The notes below the pieces were generated by a model. It did no database searches and was not told the origin of the DNA. It worked only from the letters and a program-made list of their open reading frames with translations. The translations under genes and the position numbers were made by a program. Below, one piece after another: positions 47,891 through 60,513 of a stretch of DNA of 64,000 nucleotides; position 1 is the stretch's first letter, and the number at the start of each line of letters is the position of its first letter. Location: the NCBI GenBank assembly GCA_030340625.1, contig JAOPHQ010005692.1, positions 434,001 to 498,000 on the forward strand, read 5' to 3'. The DNA is from Merluccius polli (taxonomy: Eukaryota > Chordata > Actinopteri > Gadiformes > Merlucciidae).

Positions 47891-49182
47891 TATGGGGTGC
47901 CGTTTGTAAAGCTGCTCACGCTGAAAATAAAAGCAACATTTTGTCACATTTAGCTTCAAACAATGTTTAAAAAACTGGTGTGAATTTTTGAGAGTCACTT
48001 TTTTGCACATTTACAACAATATTTGTCAACATAGAGATATTTTAAATAGTTAAATCCAAATATTAAATGTTACACCTAAATGTTAAATGCTAAATCTAAA
48101 TGTTAAATTTAAATCTAAATCTAAATGTTTAATCTAAATGTTAAATCGCAATCTAAATCTAAATGTTAAATCTAAATGTTAAATCTAAATCTAAATGTTA
48201 AATATAAATATAAATGCTAAATCTAAATGTTAAATCTAAATGTTAAATCTAAATCTAAATGTTAAATCTAAATATAAATGTTAAATATAAATGTTAAATC
48301 TAAATCTAAATCTAAATGTTAAATCTAAATGTTTCGGGTGAAACTAAATATTTAGCTAATATGCAAATTCAAATGCCGGTAACCGGAAGTACCAAAATAA
48401 AAGCTCGAGGAGGTCAGAGTGTGTTTATAGTGTCAAATAATGAATAAAAACCATCTCATCCGGGGAAATGGACTCTTGGACATGGATTATCGTGATAATA
48501 ACTACCTAAAATAACAAACACGTTTGGAAAACTTTATTTGAAGAGTACGTTTTTAGTGTCACTTTTATGAAGGGTGTGGGACTTATGACCTGTAGCCACT
48601 ATAGCCAGCCACGAGGGGGCTCACTTTGACTGATCTGTCATGTTCGCTTGCGTAAAGGCCAGCAAGATCCTACCCTAGCCCGCCTCCACCCGGTACACTC
48701 TACTGTCGGCCATGGTTGCGCTGCGAAAATGTAAGGAGAATCGGCGTTAGCAGAGAACATCGGCAGAGCCGTTTTGGCGCCAGCAAGGATCTTGCTGGCC
48801 TTTAGGCAAGCAAACATGACAGATCAGTCAAAGTGAGCCCCCTCGTGGCTGGCTATAGTGGCTACAGGTCATAAGTCCCACACCCTTCATAAAAGTGACA
48901 CTAAAAACTCAAAGTACGCAATAAAGTTTTTTCAAATAAAGTTTTCCAAACGTGTTTGTTATTTTAGGTAGTTATTATCACGATAATCCATGTCCAAGAG
49001 TCTATTTCCCCGGATGAGATGGTTTTTATTCATTATTTGACACTATAAACACACTCTGACCTCCTAGGGCCGGCCCGTGGCATAGGCGGTATAGGCAAAT
49101 GCTAAGGGCGCCGCACATCCAGGGGGCGCCGTGAGGCATCCTTGGGCGCCCGTAGGTCCGACGGCCCCGACAATCGCGCACT

Positions 49183-49216
<34 letters not shown>

Positions 49217-49951
49217 TTGACAATTGCGCACTAACCCCCCCCCCCCCCGTTGACAATCGCGCACTACCACCCCCCCCCCCCCCCCCCCCCCCCCCCGTTG
49301 ACAATCGCGCACTACCCCCCCCCTCCTCCCCCCCCCCGTTGATAAACTTGCCTAGGGCGCCAACTTAGCTAGAGCCGGCGTTTCCTAGAGCTTTTATTTT
49401 GGTACTTCTGGTTACCGGCATTTGAATTTGCATATTAGCTAAATATTTAGTTTCACCCGAAACATTTAGAATTAACATTTAGATTTAGATTTAACATTTA
49501 TATTTAACATTTATATTTATATTTAACATTTATATTTATATTTAACATTTATATTTATATTTAACATTTATATTTAACATTTATATTTATATTTAGATTT
49601 AACATTTAGATTTAGATTTAACATTTAGATTTAACATTTAGATTTAGATTGAGATTTAACATTTAGATTTAACATTTAGATTGAGATTTAACATTTAGAT
49701 TTAACATTTAGATTTAGATTTAAATTCAACATTTAGATTTAGATTTAGCATTTAGATTTAACATTTAGGTGTAACATTTAATATTTGGATTTAACTATTT
49801 AAAATACCTCTAAGTTGACAAATATTGTTGTAAATGTGCAAAAAAGTGACTCAAAAATTCACACCAGTTTTTTAAACATTGTTTGAAGCTAAATGTGACA
49901 AAATGTTGCTTTTATTTTCAGCGTGAGCGGCTTTACAAACGGCACCCCATA
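47891..49951. mobile_element. 2-kb fold-back element with TTAAAT-type arms
   Basis: Starts TATGGGGTGCCGTTTGTAAA and ends with its reverse complement. It is flanked by gtcttc on both sides (47885-47890 and 49952-49957). The long arms meet around 48680-48780. Most of each arm is a degenerate array of taaatctaaatgt words (left about 48050-48335; right, inverted, about 49465-49790). The inner arms carry ccagccacgagggggctcac and its reverse complement. The right arm holds a 0.3-kb insertion (49065-49385). No transposase. Superfamily not assigned. Confidence 0.85.
49065..49385. mobile_element. 0.3-kb insertion with poly-C minisatellite
   Basis: Interrupts the right arm of the fold-back element between cctcctag and cctagagc; the left arm has the uninterrupted site. 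Its ends contain gggccggcccg and gagccggcg, and its centre has about four copies of gttgacaatcgcgcactac joined by long poly-C runs. The flanking cctag may be the target duplication. Confidence 0.7.
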
Positions 49952-49957
49952 GTCTTC

Positions 49958-51622
49958 TCCCATTATCTCACTTGTCTCTGACAAGTGTGTGTCCAAAGAC
50001 TTGATGGAGAAGCCAAGCACGTCCCGGCCTGGTTGGGTCAGTCAGTTACAATCATCGGCTGTCAGAACCAATGATGCTGAATACCTCAATGACATCAATG
50101 ACAGTTGGTAGCCAAACGTTGTTCTTTCCTATTGAAGCTTAGAGGCAAATAGTGAAATTAAATAGTCAAATTTAACAGGACTGGGGATTTGGATCATGTC
50201 TAAAACTGAACACTAATCGAAGATCTTAAAAATGATCTTCAAAATCCTTTGTCGCTATGCATGTACAATGTCCTTTTTATGACTTTTCCAGTTTGTTTTA
50301 AGAATGTTCTTTTTTTGCCAAAAGGGAGACTCAGTCACATTAACAGCCATACTTACTGCTCATACTAACAGTTCATGAGGAGGACTGGAAATAATCGTTT
50401 ACTGCAGGTATACCGAAAGGAAAAGACAATAAAAGATAATACATAAAAAAAATGGTATGAAATGGAAAGCAGCAAAGGCCTGAACACTTTGTGCCAAAGA
50501 TACGGAGGGTGAACTACTAGGCCTAACACTGGTTCAAGGGGATCTTCCTCTACAGCAAACACTCTGAACCCAATGTGTAACAGGGAGACATTACAATGAC
50601 CTCTCTGTTCGATGGGGGTTACAAATAGGCAAGCAGGGAGACAATGCTTCACCTATCTGATTGTTCATCTGTGTTTCTAGAGAATAAAAAATACCTACCT
50701 GTACAACATGTCACTCACCTGTGGAAGATTTTCGATTTTTTGTCAAAATTATAGGTAATCACTGGATTGCAGTCCGTAATATAAAAGAAACATTGAGATA
50801 ATGGGATGAAATCTGCGTAGAATGTGAAGAAATTTAAAATTCAAAACAGAAATATAGCCATACAACTTTTTGGGGTCATTGTTATCTTGTATCAATCATA
50901 GCAAAGATATAATAAATTAGATAATTCTTAATTGACATTCTTATTGACAATTCTTTACTAATACAAAATGCAGGACTTTCCAAGAACCAGCAGCTTATAC
51001 AAAAGTGCATAAAAGGAGATTTAATAACCGGAAAAATCAATTTTAACAGTTTTTCCTCTGATGTGAATCACCAGAAAATGTTTATTTGACGTGCAAGATT
51101 GTACGTACATACAACAGCGGTGACATCCGCGGCTAGGGAGACAGTTCATCCCTTCAAGTCATGTTCAACCGAGAGTCAAAGACAAACGTCAGCCACACCA
51201 CTTGCTCACACCAGAGTTTCAGGGGAGGGAACAACGTTCAACGCGTGAAGCATTGGTAACACTACAGCCAGTGGACGAATCAGACATCCACTCTGACTCG
51301 TCACGTTACAATAGAAATAATCTTCATCTTCATCACATCAAGCTACATGGATTGCTACACTAAAAGTGTACCACCAGTCATCTCTACTGATTGAGGAGGA
51401 CTTGTGTATGAGAATATATTTGTTTGGATGATCACAGAGATTGAGTTACAAATGGAATAGGTGATCATGGCTAGGATAACCCCAGCTCCTGTCTGCTGGA
51501 CAGGAGCTGTTTTATAGAATGCTTACAACTCTTTGTTTTTTTTACAAGCTTACATAAAGTGCTGTTGGACACAATGGATCATTTCAGTGTCTAAAATGAA
51601 CTAGCACTGCGTTTAACATGAA

Positions 51623-51679
<57 letters not shown>

Positions 51680-52544
51680 GTACTTTACGTGACTCTGGCA
51701 ACATTTTACACCGTTGCAAGACATTGTCAAATACAGAGAGTATGAAAAGATAGTTACACCGGTTCTGATTGGCTAAAACATTGACCTCTGTCACTCTTGA
51801 CCACAACGGGTTCACACAACTTTGCCTCTTGATGTATTTGTTATCAGAACCAAGCCTCGTTGCCGAGCGCCTTGCTTTTTTCTGCCGTTCATGTTTGTGG
51901 ACCTGTGTACTGTATGTTTTTTCTTTTGCAATTATGTCCTTTATGTTTGCACTTGTGTTTGTGTTGTATGTGGTGTATTGTTACAGCCATTCCATCTGTA
52001 CTGAGGTTAATTCCACCAGCCTAGCCATGTGGCAATTAAAGAAACTTGAACTTGATTGGACATAAAAACAATAACGTAAAACAGAAAAATTGAACAGAAA
52101 ACCATAGAAATGTAACAGACATAATAAAGAATAAATTACAATTGTTTCCAACACAACTGTTTGGAGGAACAACACTACAAAATCAAGTTTTAACTTTTTT
52201 TCTAAATAAAGTGAATTGTAAATACTGTGGCCTCCATGATAAATATATATTTTGATGATTGGTCTTTTTCCTCTTACTTTTATAGGGGAACTGTGGCTTT
52301 TGCATCTATTACTAACATCTACATAACATACAAAAACAACTATCAAATGAACAAAAAGTGAAAAAGACAAGCAAGCAGCCATCTTCTCAAAGCCTGTTGA
52401 GAAATCTAAATTACTTTTGTTCTTGCTTAATAGCAGCTCAACCTCTTTATTGGCTTTAATTTGTCCCGACCGCTCTAAAATAAAAGTCCAACATAAAACA
52501 CCCAATATCAACAAAAGCAGTATTTACAGAACAAACTGGCCGCA

Positions 52545-52576
<32 letters not shown>

Positions 52577-52939
52577 CACACACACAAAGTAGATGTTCAG
52601 GTGGAACTTGAGGCTCATCAGGTGGTTGCGTAACTTGCATTACTACATACAGACAGACAGACAGACAGACAGACGGACGGACGGACGGTCAGACAGACGG
52701 TCAGACACACTCACAACCAGACACAACCAGGCCATTGTTGAAGAGGCTCATCCAAGACATGAACAACATTTGGACACTTCTAGGTATGTGTACAAGAGCA
52801 GTGTTGTTGTTGCCAGAAAGTATGACTATAATAATGCAATCTTAGGCCTAGCTTGCTGGTTAGTACAAAATGCTTCAGGGGCTCTGGAATGATGCTATGT
52901 TCAACAGTTTTGGAACAGACCTCTTCTGTGTCTGCTACA
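49958..52939. other. Intergenic between the RhoGAP gene and p33monox
   Basis: No gene recognised. The minus-strand frame 50365-50652 (95 aa) shows no family. About 51780-52065 has a T-rich zone ending attaaagaaacttgaacttga, resembling a non-LTR element 3' tail. A CA microsatellite lies at 51629-51677. Minus-strand AATAAA-type signals near 52450 could end a longer p33monox transcript. Confidence 0.4.
51629..51677. repeat. (CA)n microsatellite
   Basis: About 24 CA units. Confidence 0.95.
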
Positions 52940-52945
52940 TTTATT
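52940..52945 (-). terminator. Likely p33monox polyadenylation signal
   Basis: AATAAA on the minus strand, about 65 nt after the p33monox stop codon. Other candidates lie further downstream. Confidence 0.4.
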
Positions 52946-53006
52946 TTAACGAAACAATATCCCATGGAAACGTGGGAGCGACGAGGCGGGACGCCACATG
53001 ACCTCT

Positions 53007-56000
53007 CTAGAAGCCGGACGGCGTCAGGATGTTCATGTCTCGAGGTTTGAGCTTGTGGGGCTTGGCGCCGCGGTTCCGCCCCTCTATCGTTGGGATCTCC
53101 ATCTTGGGCAGGGCTACCTTCTGAGCGGCGGTGTCTTCGGCCAATCGCGTGGCCTGGGCCTTCATGACCTCCATGGCAGTGGGTTTCTGTGCGCCGCGAT
53201 AGGCCTGGAGAGCAAAGCCAGCTGGGTAGGAGTAGAAAAGAAAAAAATGAGGGTCGGGTCACACAGAAAACGGCCTGTTCTGAGCAGTGCGCTGCACCTT
53301 TTCACTGTTGCGAAGCAACCATGGAACACCTACATCTAGACCTACATGACATTATTTTCTTCAGTTGAAATTTTCTTCAGCTCGGGGTGTCCAGGGCAAT
53401 CTGCCAAACACATGAATGGCAGAGAAAAGCGAGGCACTCTGCAATGAGGCTTGGTTCGCACTGATGACAATGACTAAATAGCCACCTCCAGCTGTTAAAA
53501 ATAATTCTGTGTGATCAGGGCTTAGGAAGGTTTTTGGAAATGCTAAGAGATGGTTCTCAGATTTAGAGACAAATCAAATCAAATACACTGCATGTACTTA
53601 GTGATTTACATTAAAATAATAGTAGAATTCACTATCTTTTCTTTCGTGTAAGCATTTGAAAATACTATAGCTGTCATTATAATACTATCCATCCATAGGA
53701 AGACAATGACTAACTCTATACTAGCGCCATTTTGGGTGTACTATATGGAGATACATTTACTATCAGATAATGGCCAGAGCCTATATAGAAGAAAACAATG
53801 ATCAACATTAACATCACACTCAGAATACAGCACCTGTCAATGCACACAAGATTACGTTATCTCACACATTCCTCCTGATCACCTACCGCAAGTCATTCTC
53901 AATCAGGATTTCAACAGAACCAAAACAAAATGCTGGACTTAATCTGGAAATGTTCCATCACGTTCACTGCTGTCCATTATTGACCATTCAAACTTCTTCA
54001 TGAACCCCTATGGCTCCTATACACTGGATGGAGACAGACAAGTCTTTAATGTTACCACTTTTCCAGATAAATGAAGTGGAACTAGTGTCCTAGTGGTGTT
54101 GGTGGTGTTGGACATAGATGGCGTCATGTGTACCTTCAGTACAAAGGTCATTCTGCCTATTTTTCCCTAAACACACTTTTCGTGGGAATAAAAACAAAAG
54201 TTTGTCTTACAAAAGGCTCCCCATTTTTCCAGGATTCTCCCGTATTTTAACCCTCTCTCCCGCTGTCCTCCTGTTTAAATATTTCCTCATAAATCTCCCG
54301 AATTTCCCGTCCTTGTTATAAAAGGTTTATAAAAATATAAACCATTTAATAACCACCTAATTTTAGACACTTGTCTATTTAGACAAGGACTGTCCCACCA
54401 CCCCGACCGCTGTCCACTTATCCTTTACATTTAGACAAGGGGACAGGACTGTCCCACCACCCCGACCGCTGTCCACTTATCCTTTACATTTAGACAAGGG
54501 GACAGGACTGTCCCACCACCCCGACCGCTGTCCACTTATCCTTTACATTTAGACAAGGGGACAGGACTGTCCCACCACCCCTACCACTGTCCACACACCC
54601 CTTACATTTAGACAAGGGGACAGGACTGTCCCACAACCCCTACCACTGTCCACACACCCCTTACATTTAGACAAGGGGACAGGACTGTCCCACCACCCCG
54701 ACCGCTGTCCACTTATCCTTTACATTTAGACAAGGGGACAGGACTGTCCCACCACCCCTACCGCTGTCCACTTATCCTTTACATTTAGACAAGGGGACAG
54801 GACTGTCCCACCACCCCGACCGCTGTCCACTTATCCTTTACATTTAGACAAGGGGGCAGGACTGTCCCACCACCCCGACCGCTGTCCACTTATCCTTTAC
54901 ATTTAGACAAGGGGACAGGACTGTCCCACCACCCCGACCGCTGTCCACTTATCCTTTACATTTAGACAAGTGGACAGGACTGTCCCACCACCCCGACCGC
55001 TGTCCACTTATCCTTTACATTTGTAAAGGGTATGTGGACAGTGTCAGGGGTGGTGGGACGGGGCGCCGGAAGATTTCCCTTATTTTCAAATCCAAATGTT
55101 GACAGCTATGACGGGACAATTAAGTAGCAACCTCAATCTCATCTTGACACCAAAAGCTGAAAAAATGCTTGATTCCCTTGTCATCCTCCTCCTCCAACCT
55201 TGGATTGAGTTCCATGTTTAATACCTGCTGAAGGGGATTCGGACCCAAGGTCAGAGTTGGTCTTCTGGATCAGGGGCCGTGGTCCGAAGATGCTCCAGCG
55301 CTCCATGGCCCCCCCAGGTCCTCCTCCTCCGTCACCCCCCAGCTCTCCTCCTCCTCCTACCAGGTCCACACTGGTGTTCGAGCCCACGCTCAGCTCAGAG
55401 CCTGTACTGCTGAACCAGCTCCTACACACACACACAAAATTAGCATGTGTTTAGTCAGGCCTTGGAAACTGAGATTCTTGATCTCAGGGAGGCTAACCTT
55501 GTAAGTACATAAAAGTACATAAAATTACAATTAAATAAATACAAATGACATGTGTGTTTTGTCTGTTTATGTACACATGTGTGTACATAAAGACAATTAA
55601 AGCTACTAACGATATGGCTAATTATTATGCAGAATGATGTCATCGGAACAAAGATATAACAACATACCAAAAAAGTATGGATCATAGCCAGGGGTAGGTT
55701 GTATAAAATAGTGGATCTAAACAGACTTATGAAAAGCTAATGAGGGACGATGATGTAATTCTGCATAATTAGCTATGTGCTTCTGTTTGTTTGAGAAACA
55801 AGGAATAAGTCTGAACAATGGGCAGTCCCCGGTTAGGCATGTTGGTATGTTGGAATGTTAGGCGTTTTCTGCAGTGCACCAAAAGCAAACATGCACTCCG
55901 CTAACAACGCGCACCTATACGCATGCCTAGTTATCTATCGGACTGTTAGCTGTAGTGTTGATGTGGCGTTTGATACAGCTCACCAAAGCACACGTATACA

Positions 56001-56206
56001 CTCACTTTAGGTTTAGTAGGAACAGGTGAAGGCACCGTGCTGCGTTAGTGTGCTGACTCTTCTGACACCCTATAGTATATTCCGTGCGTGCATGCGTGCG
56101 CACATGCTGACCTGCGTTTCTGCTTGGGTGAGCTGTGGGGGGTGCTGGAGGGGGTGGAATGGGCGGAGGAGTCCTCCCGGGGCTCCAGGCTCTGGATCTG
56201 CAGCTT
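53007..56206 (-). CDS. p33monox: p33MONOX (KIAA1191) homologue, C-terminal exons only
   Basis: Human p33MONOX is a putative flavin monooxygenase-like protein, little studied. Three exons are seen (minus): 56206-56112, 55421-55225, 53221-53007, in one phase, ending in TAG at 53009-53007. The first encodes HSTPSSTPHSSPKQK, matching the human STTPHSSPKQR region. The second has SWFSSTGSE and RWSIFGPRPL (human DKWSLFGPRSL) with a Gly-rich insert. The last reads GFALQAYRGAQKP, then LPKMEIPTIEG and ends LKPRDMNILTPSGF, very close to the human C-terminus. For the last exon the acceptor at 53221 keeps phase; one at 53204 does not. The N-terminal exons are not visible up to 64000 and presumably lie beyond the window or in unrecognised small exons. 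Confidence 0.9.
54377..55025. repeat. 59-bp minisatellite, 11 copies
   Basis: Unit contains tttagacaaggggacaggac, then tgtcccaccaccccgaccgc and tgtccacttatcctttaca. Each unit holds an internal inverted repeat, gggacaggactgtccc. Copies near 54590-54660 differ (ccctaccactgtccacacac). It lies in a p33monox intron within older repeat DNA (54190-54320, 55025-55110). Confidence 0.95.
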
Positions 56207-56215
56207 CTAAAAAAA

Positions 56216-56300
56216 CCACACCAAGTCAAGTCAAGTCAAGTTTATTTGTAAAGTACATTTCATACGGCAGGCATAGACTTAGTGTTCTTATACATGACAA
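56216..56300. repeat. (CAAGT)n and retroelement-like tail
   Basis: caagtcaagtcaagtttatt followed by tgtaaagtacatttcatac resembles the inverted 3' end of a common fish non-LTR/SINE repeat. Confidence 0.45.
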
Positions 56301-56334
56301 TAACACAAATAATATAAAATATAAAATAAGAAGG

Positions 56335-56337
<3 letters not shown>

Positions 56338-56379
<42 letters not shown>

Positions 56380-56380
56380 T

Positions 56381-56429
<49 letters not shown>

Positions 56430-56431
56430 TA

Positions 56432-56506
<75 letters not shown>
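56338..56506. repeat. (AT)n / (GATA)n microsatellite
   Basis: AT tract, then about nine ATAG units, then a longer AT tract. Confidence 0.95.
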
Positions 56507-56509
<3 letters not shown>

Positions 56510-57540
56510 GTGACTTTTGTGGTCCGATCTCGCCGAACTCAGGTCAGGTGTGGACGTTCCATAATATAGATATACAGTATATCATCATCATTACCTTACC
56601 CTGATGCTGGATAAATACCCTTTACTGTGTCTGTAATTGGTAAAAATAATAACAATTGTATTTCTGAGTGATTTGTGGTTCCTTTGTCAGAAAAATGTAG
56701 TAAAGAAAAAGAGTATTACACTGTTACTGTGTGTTCACACCGAAAGCGCACAAAGAGGAAAATGATCCCGGAAGTCATTCATTGTGTATTGGGAGCCAGG
56801 CGGACAAAGAGGGAAAAGAGGAATCGGCGGAGGCAGGTGGACTAGGCGACTTAGGAGGATTAAAAAAGTTAAAAATCCTCCAACTTTATGTAAATGAGCT
56901 ATGACGCGTCTAGGGGGGAAAGGTGGAAAATCCATAGATAGCCAATGGGGGTGTGTCGTCCCTCGGTCAGATCTGTCCCAGAGAACAACCCGCGTAACTT
57001 TAGTTCCTACCAAACATTCGTTCCAAGATGTCGCTGGAAATGCTGATTGCTGCCGTAGCAGAACACCCAGTCCTCTATGATTTGACAACATTACATTTGG
57101 CAAAATCAGTGTTTATTTGGGATGATCATTTCCGTAAATATGATTGGGGAGTAAGTAAGGGATAATGCCCGAAGAGGTGTCCATTAACAGAAATGAATGG
57201 ACGATGCGGAGGCGTGCTTCCGCGAAGTACCATGGTCACTTACGAAAGAATGAAATATTTAATCAATTAAAAATACTTTAATGTGTTTTAGAGTTAAAAT
57301 CGTGAGGGTTTTTTTATTTTTACAAGTCGAGCGGACTATTTAATATCTCCCGTATGCAGGCGTTGCCAAGCAACGTGGCCATAGCGTCTTCATAGCGTCA
57401 ACGTCTTTCCTAGGTGTAAAATTTTTTAACCTACACTCTCCAGACAATCAGAAGCCGAGTAGTCACGCCAGACCATGGTATAACAGAGACTATTATAGCC
57501 TATCGTAACTTTAGACGTCACCAGCTGGTCATTCAGTGGT

Positions 57541-57745
57541 ATTGGAGGTTTTGGTGCATCGTTAACACGCCTCGTAGCGCTACGAGGACAGCTGGAGCTG
57601 TCGTTAGCTACGAGCCGTCTTAACGACAGTCGTTACGCACGAGGCTTCGGGAAATGGGGTGAAAACTGTCTGATGGTCGTACGACGAAAACTTTACGATC
57701 CACTTTAGGCTTAACGACGCTTTCGGAGAAACTGGGCCCAGTTTC
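57541..57745. repeat. DNA-transposon-like fragment
   Basis: Contains ttaacgacgctttcggagaa and actgggcccagtttct, wording I associate with ends of a common fish MITE. Hairpin-rich gcctcgtagcgctacgagg at 57569-57587. No second end found. Confidence 0.4.
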
Positions 57746-57984
57746 TTTCCTTCCACAATTCCTCCAAAATTCTAGAAAAACTAAATTCTAAAAAAGACTG
57801 GGTGTGGAGCTCAAGCAATGTCCAAGCATGATCCAGTTTAAAAAGCGGTACAAACACATGGTTTTCACGAGGTACAGGGAGGAAGAAGGGCTTAAATGCT
57901 TCGACTTGCAGACCACACACGTCGGAGGACGCCATTACACAACTCCAAGCTCCCTGGCATGCACTAACTGGGGACATCTTCGAA

Positions 57985-59612
57985 CGGAGACTTGAATAAC
58001 AGGGTCATGTATTTACGGACTATATCAATTTCTGCATAAAAAACACTACCAGTCAAAACATAAAGAAATATCCCAACTCCAAAACCTGGATCACTCCTCA
58101 AATAACACAGAGCCTGAAAGAGAAGCATAAAGCTTTCAGGCTCAAAGACTGGGCTGGTCTCAGGACAGCAAACCGCAACATTAAAAATGAGGTTCTCAAA
58201 GGAAAACTGAAATTTAAGGACAAACTGGAGCATGAATTTGGCAACATGAACACAAAACAAGCCTTCCAGATGGTGAAAGCCCTGACTGGATGTGAACCAA
58301 AACACAGTCCAGCAACATCAACAGACACATAACTTTTTATCAATAAACTGAACTCATTCTTCACTCTTTGACACTCAGGACTTCACAGATGAATGGCGAC
58401 AAAGAGCTGAGAGCCCTCCCTCCATTGGACCCCAACGAACCGGCCCCCCTTTTCAGAGGAGGATGTACGGCGCCAGCTGAGCCGGTGTAAGCCAGGCAAG
58501 GCCCTGCGCCATGGAACTCTCACCAATTCTACACTCACTCTTCTGCGAATCCTACCAGTCTACCACAATACCCACCCTCTGGAAAACCGCAACAATAATC
58601 CCAGTACCCAAAAAACTACAACCCACAGAACTCAATTATTACCGCCCCTTTCCCTCACATCCATAATAATGAAGTGCCTGGAGAATCTGCTGCTGCTACA
58701 TACCATCCTGCCAATTGTTAGCCAACAACTGGACCCCCTCCAATTTTCCTACAGGGCCAAGAGGGGCACAGAGGATGCTGTGGCCTGCTTCTCACAGATA
58801 ACCTTTCTGTTCTGGACTATCATAACACTGTTACACACTTTACCCAGTGGTGTGAGCATAACCACCTTCATCTCAATGTCAGGAAAACAAAATAAATAGT
58901 AATAAGTACCCCGTCACTCCAGCACCCCATCCTCATCAATAATGAAACGGTTGAAATGGTTGACAGCTTCAAATATCTTGGACTCACACTGGACAATAAA
59001 CTCAGCTTCAACCAGCATACAAAGGACATTCAAAAAAGGTGCAATCAAAGACTGTCAGCCATCCGTAAACTCAAAGGACTCTATGTCGCCCCCCACCTCC
59101 TCCTACTGTTGTACCAAAGTATTGTTCAACCCATCCTGCTCTACTGTTCCACCTGTTTCTTCAACATGCTCACTGTCACAAACCGGGTCAAACTCACACG
59201 CATAACCAACACTGCTGCCAAGATAATAGGTCTCCTCACAACCAACCTCTCAGAGCTCAACTGTAAGGCCATCACGCGCATTGCAAATACAATAGCACAG
59301 GACACCACACACCCACTCAATCACCACCTCACTGTGCTGCTGCCCTCTGGGCGCAGGTACAGGTCCCTGAGGTGCAGAAGGGCTATGCGGTACCCACGGC
59401 CATAGCAGCCCTAAACAGGGTGATTCGCTGAGGGAACTACGAGTCTTGTTTTCATGTTGTTCTGCCTGTCATTATTGTGTGCTGTTGTGTCATACTTAAT
59501 GTATTTCTGTCTGTCATTGTTGTGGGACGATGTGTGTTAAGCTGATGTACAGTGATGTGAAAAAGAATTTCCCTCCGGGGACAATAAGTCTAACTAACTA
59601 ACTAACTAACTA
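57985..59612 (+). pseudogene. LINE remnant, CR1/L2-like (Rex1/Maui type)
   Basis: Broken ORF2 text runs along the plus strand. It includes YINFC and WITPQITQSLKEKHKAFR (58020-58130), an RT N-terminal KCLENLLL plus LDPLQFSYRAKRGTEDAVAC (58672-58795), and the C-terminal region DSFKYLGLTLDNKLSFNQHT, LLLYQSIVQPILLYC and LPSGRRYRSLRCRRAMRYP (58960-59400). The RT FADD-type core is missing between 58800 and 58850. The 3' end has aatttccctccggggacaat and a TAAC repeat tail (59588-59612). Clade assignment is from memory of fish LINE tails. Confidence 0.8.
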
Positions 59613-60212
59613 AACAATCGGGTGTTTTCATAAATTATTTATGTATTTGTTTATTTCATTTATTTATTTTCTAGTTGTTTTTTTTTCTCTTTTATATAAA
59701 TATGTATATTGAGGAGAAAAGATTGTTAATTGAGTAGTGGAGAAGGGATAGGTTTAAATAAGCATATGCTTCATCCTACTCCTTTTCGGACATGTGGGTT
59801 ATTTTCATTGGATTTGTTTGTTTGTCAGTTTAATTTGTTGTGTTACTCGCACATGTTCGAAATAAAAAAGCTAAACTAAACTATAGCCATTCTCTTTAGC
59901 ATCAGAGCTAACAGTAGGCTAACTTTTGCAGGTTGACTTCTCTGTATAGCTTTAGCATCGGAGCTAACAGTAGGCAGGTTCACTTCCTTGTATCGTTGAG
60001 TGAGGTCCTTCCAATGCCAAAGCTTTAGCTTCAATATCACCATGTTAGGCAGCGTATTATTGAGGGGTGGCGTACAACGCTGAGATCCTTCCTATCTCTG
60101 GCATGTCAATGTATCTGGATAGAGGACAGAGACAATATGAGCTTCAGTCACCCTGGAAAGGTTTATACTCTCTATACTCGATAGAAGTACCAAGAGAAGC
60201 TTACTCACGGAC

Positions 60213-60257
60213 AATGTTGGGTCTCTTAAAGTTGACCACAGAGTACTGGACCTGCTG
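60213..60257 (-). CDS. Possible isolated exon with an ITIM-like motif
   Basis: On the minus strand a possible acceptor (gagacag) precedes QVQYSVVNFKRPNIV, followed by a strong donor GTGAGT. VQYSVV fits the ITIM pattern [ILVS]xYxx[ILV], and VxYSxVNF-type text is common in tails of fish Ig-family receptors. Other exons of such a gene were not found. Might be chance, or a relic exon. Confidence 0.25.
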
Positions 60258-60513
60258 TCTCTGATCTGATTGGACACAGCAGATCCTGCAGCTCTATTGG
60301 TTCTCTCTGTACTGAAGGGGAGGAGCTATTGGTCAGAGCTGAGATGTTTTCATACACAGGAACAGGAAGTGACTGGGCAGGAGAGAGGACACAAGAGTAC
60401 ATTTTGGTTTTTAGTTAATTTGTCAACACTCAGGGTGTCTGGTGGTCACATCAGTGTGTTTTCACATATCCCAGAGTTGCCTTGGAAACAAAGCATGTTT
60501 GTATCTGAAATCC

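Noticed and set aside
57711..58364. Minus-strand ORFs of 88-113 aa
   Set aside because: Antisense of the LINE remnant, whose recognisable protein text is on the plus strand.
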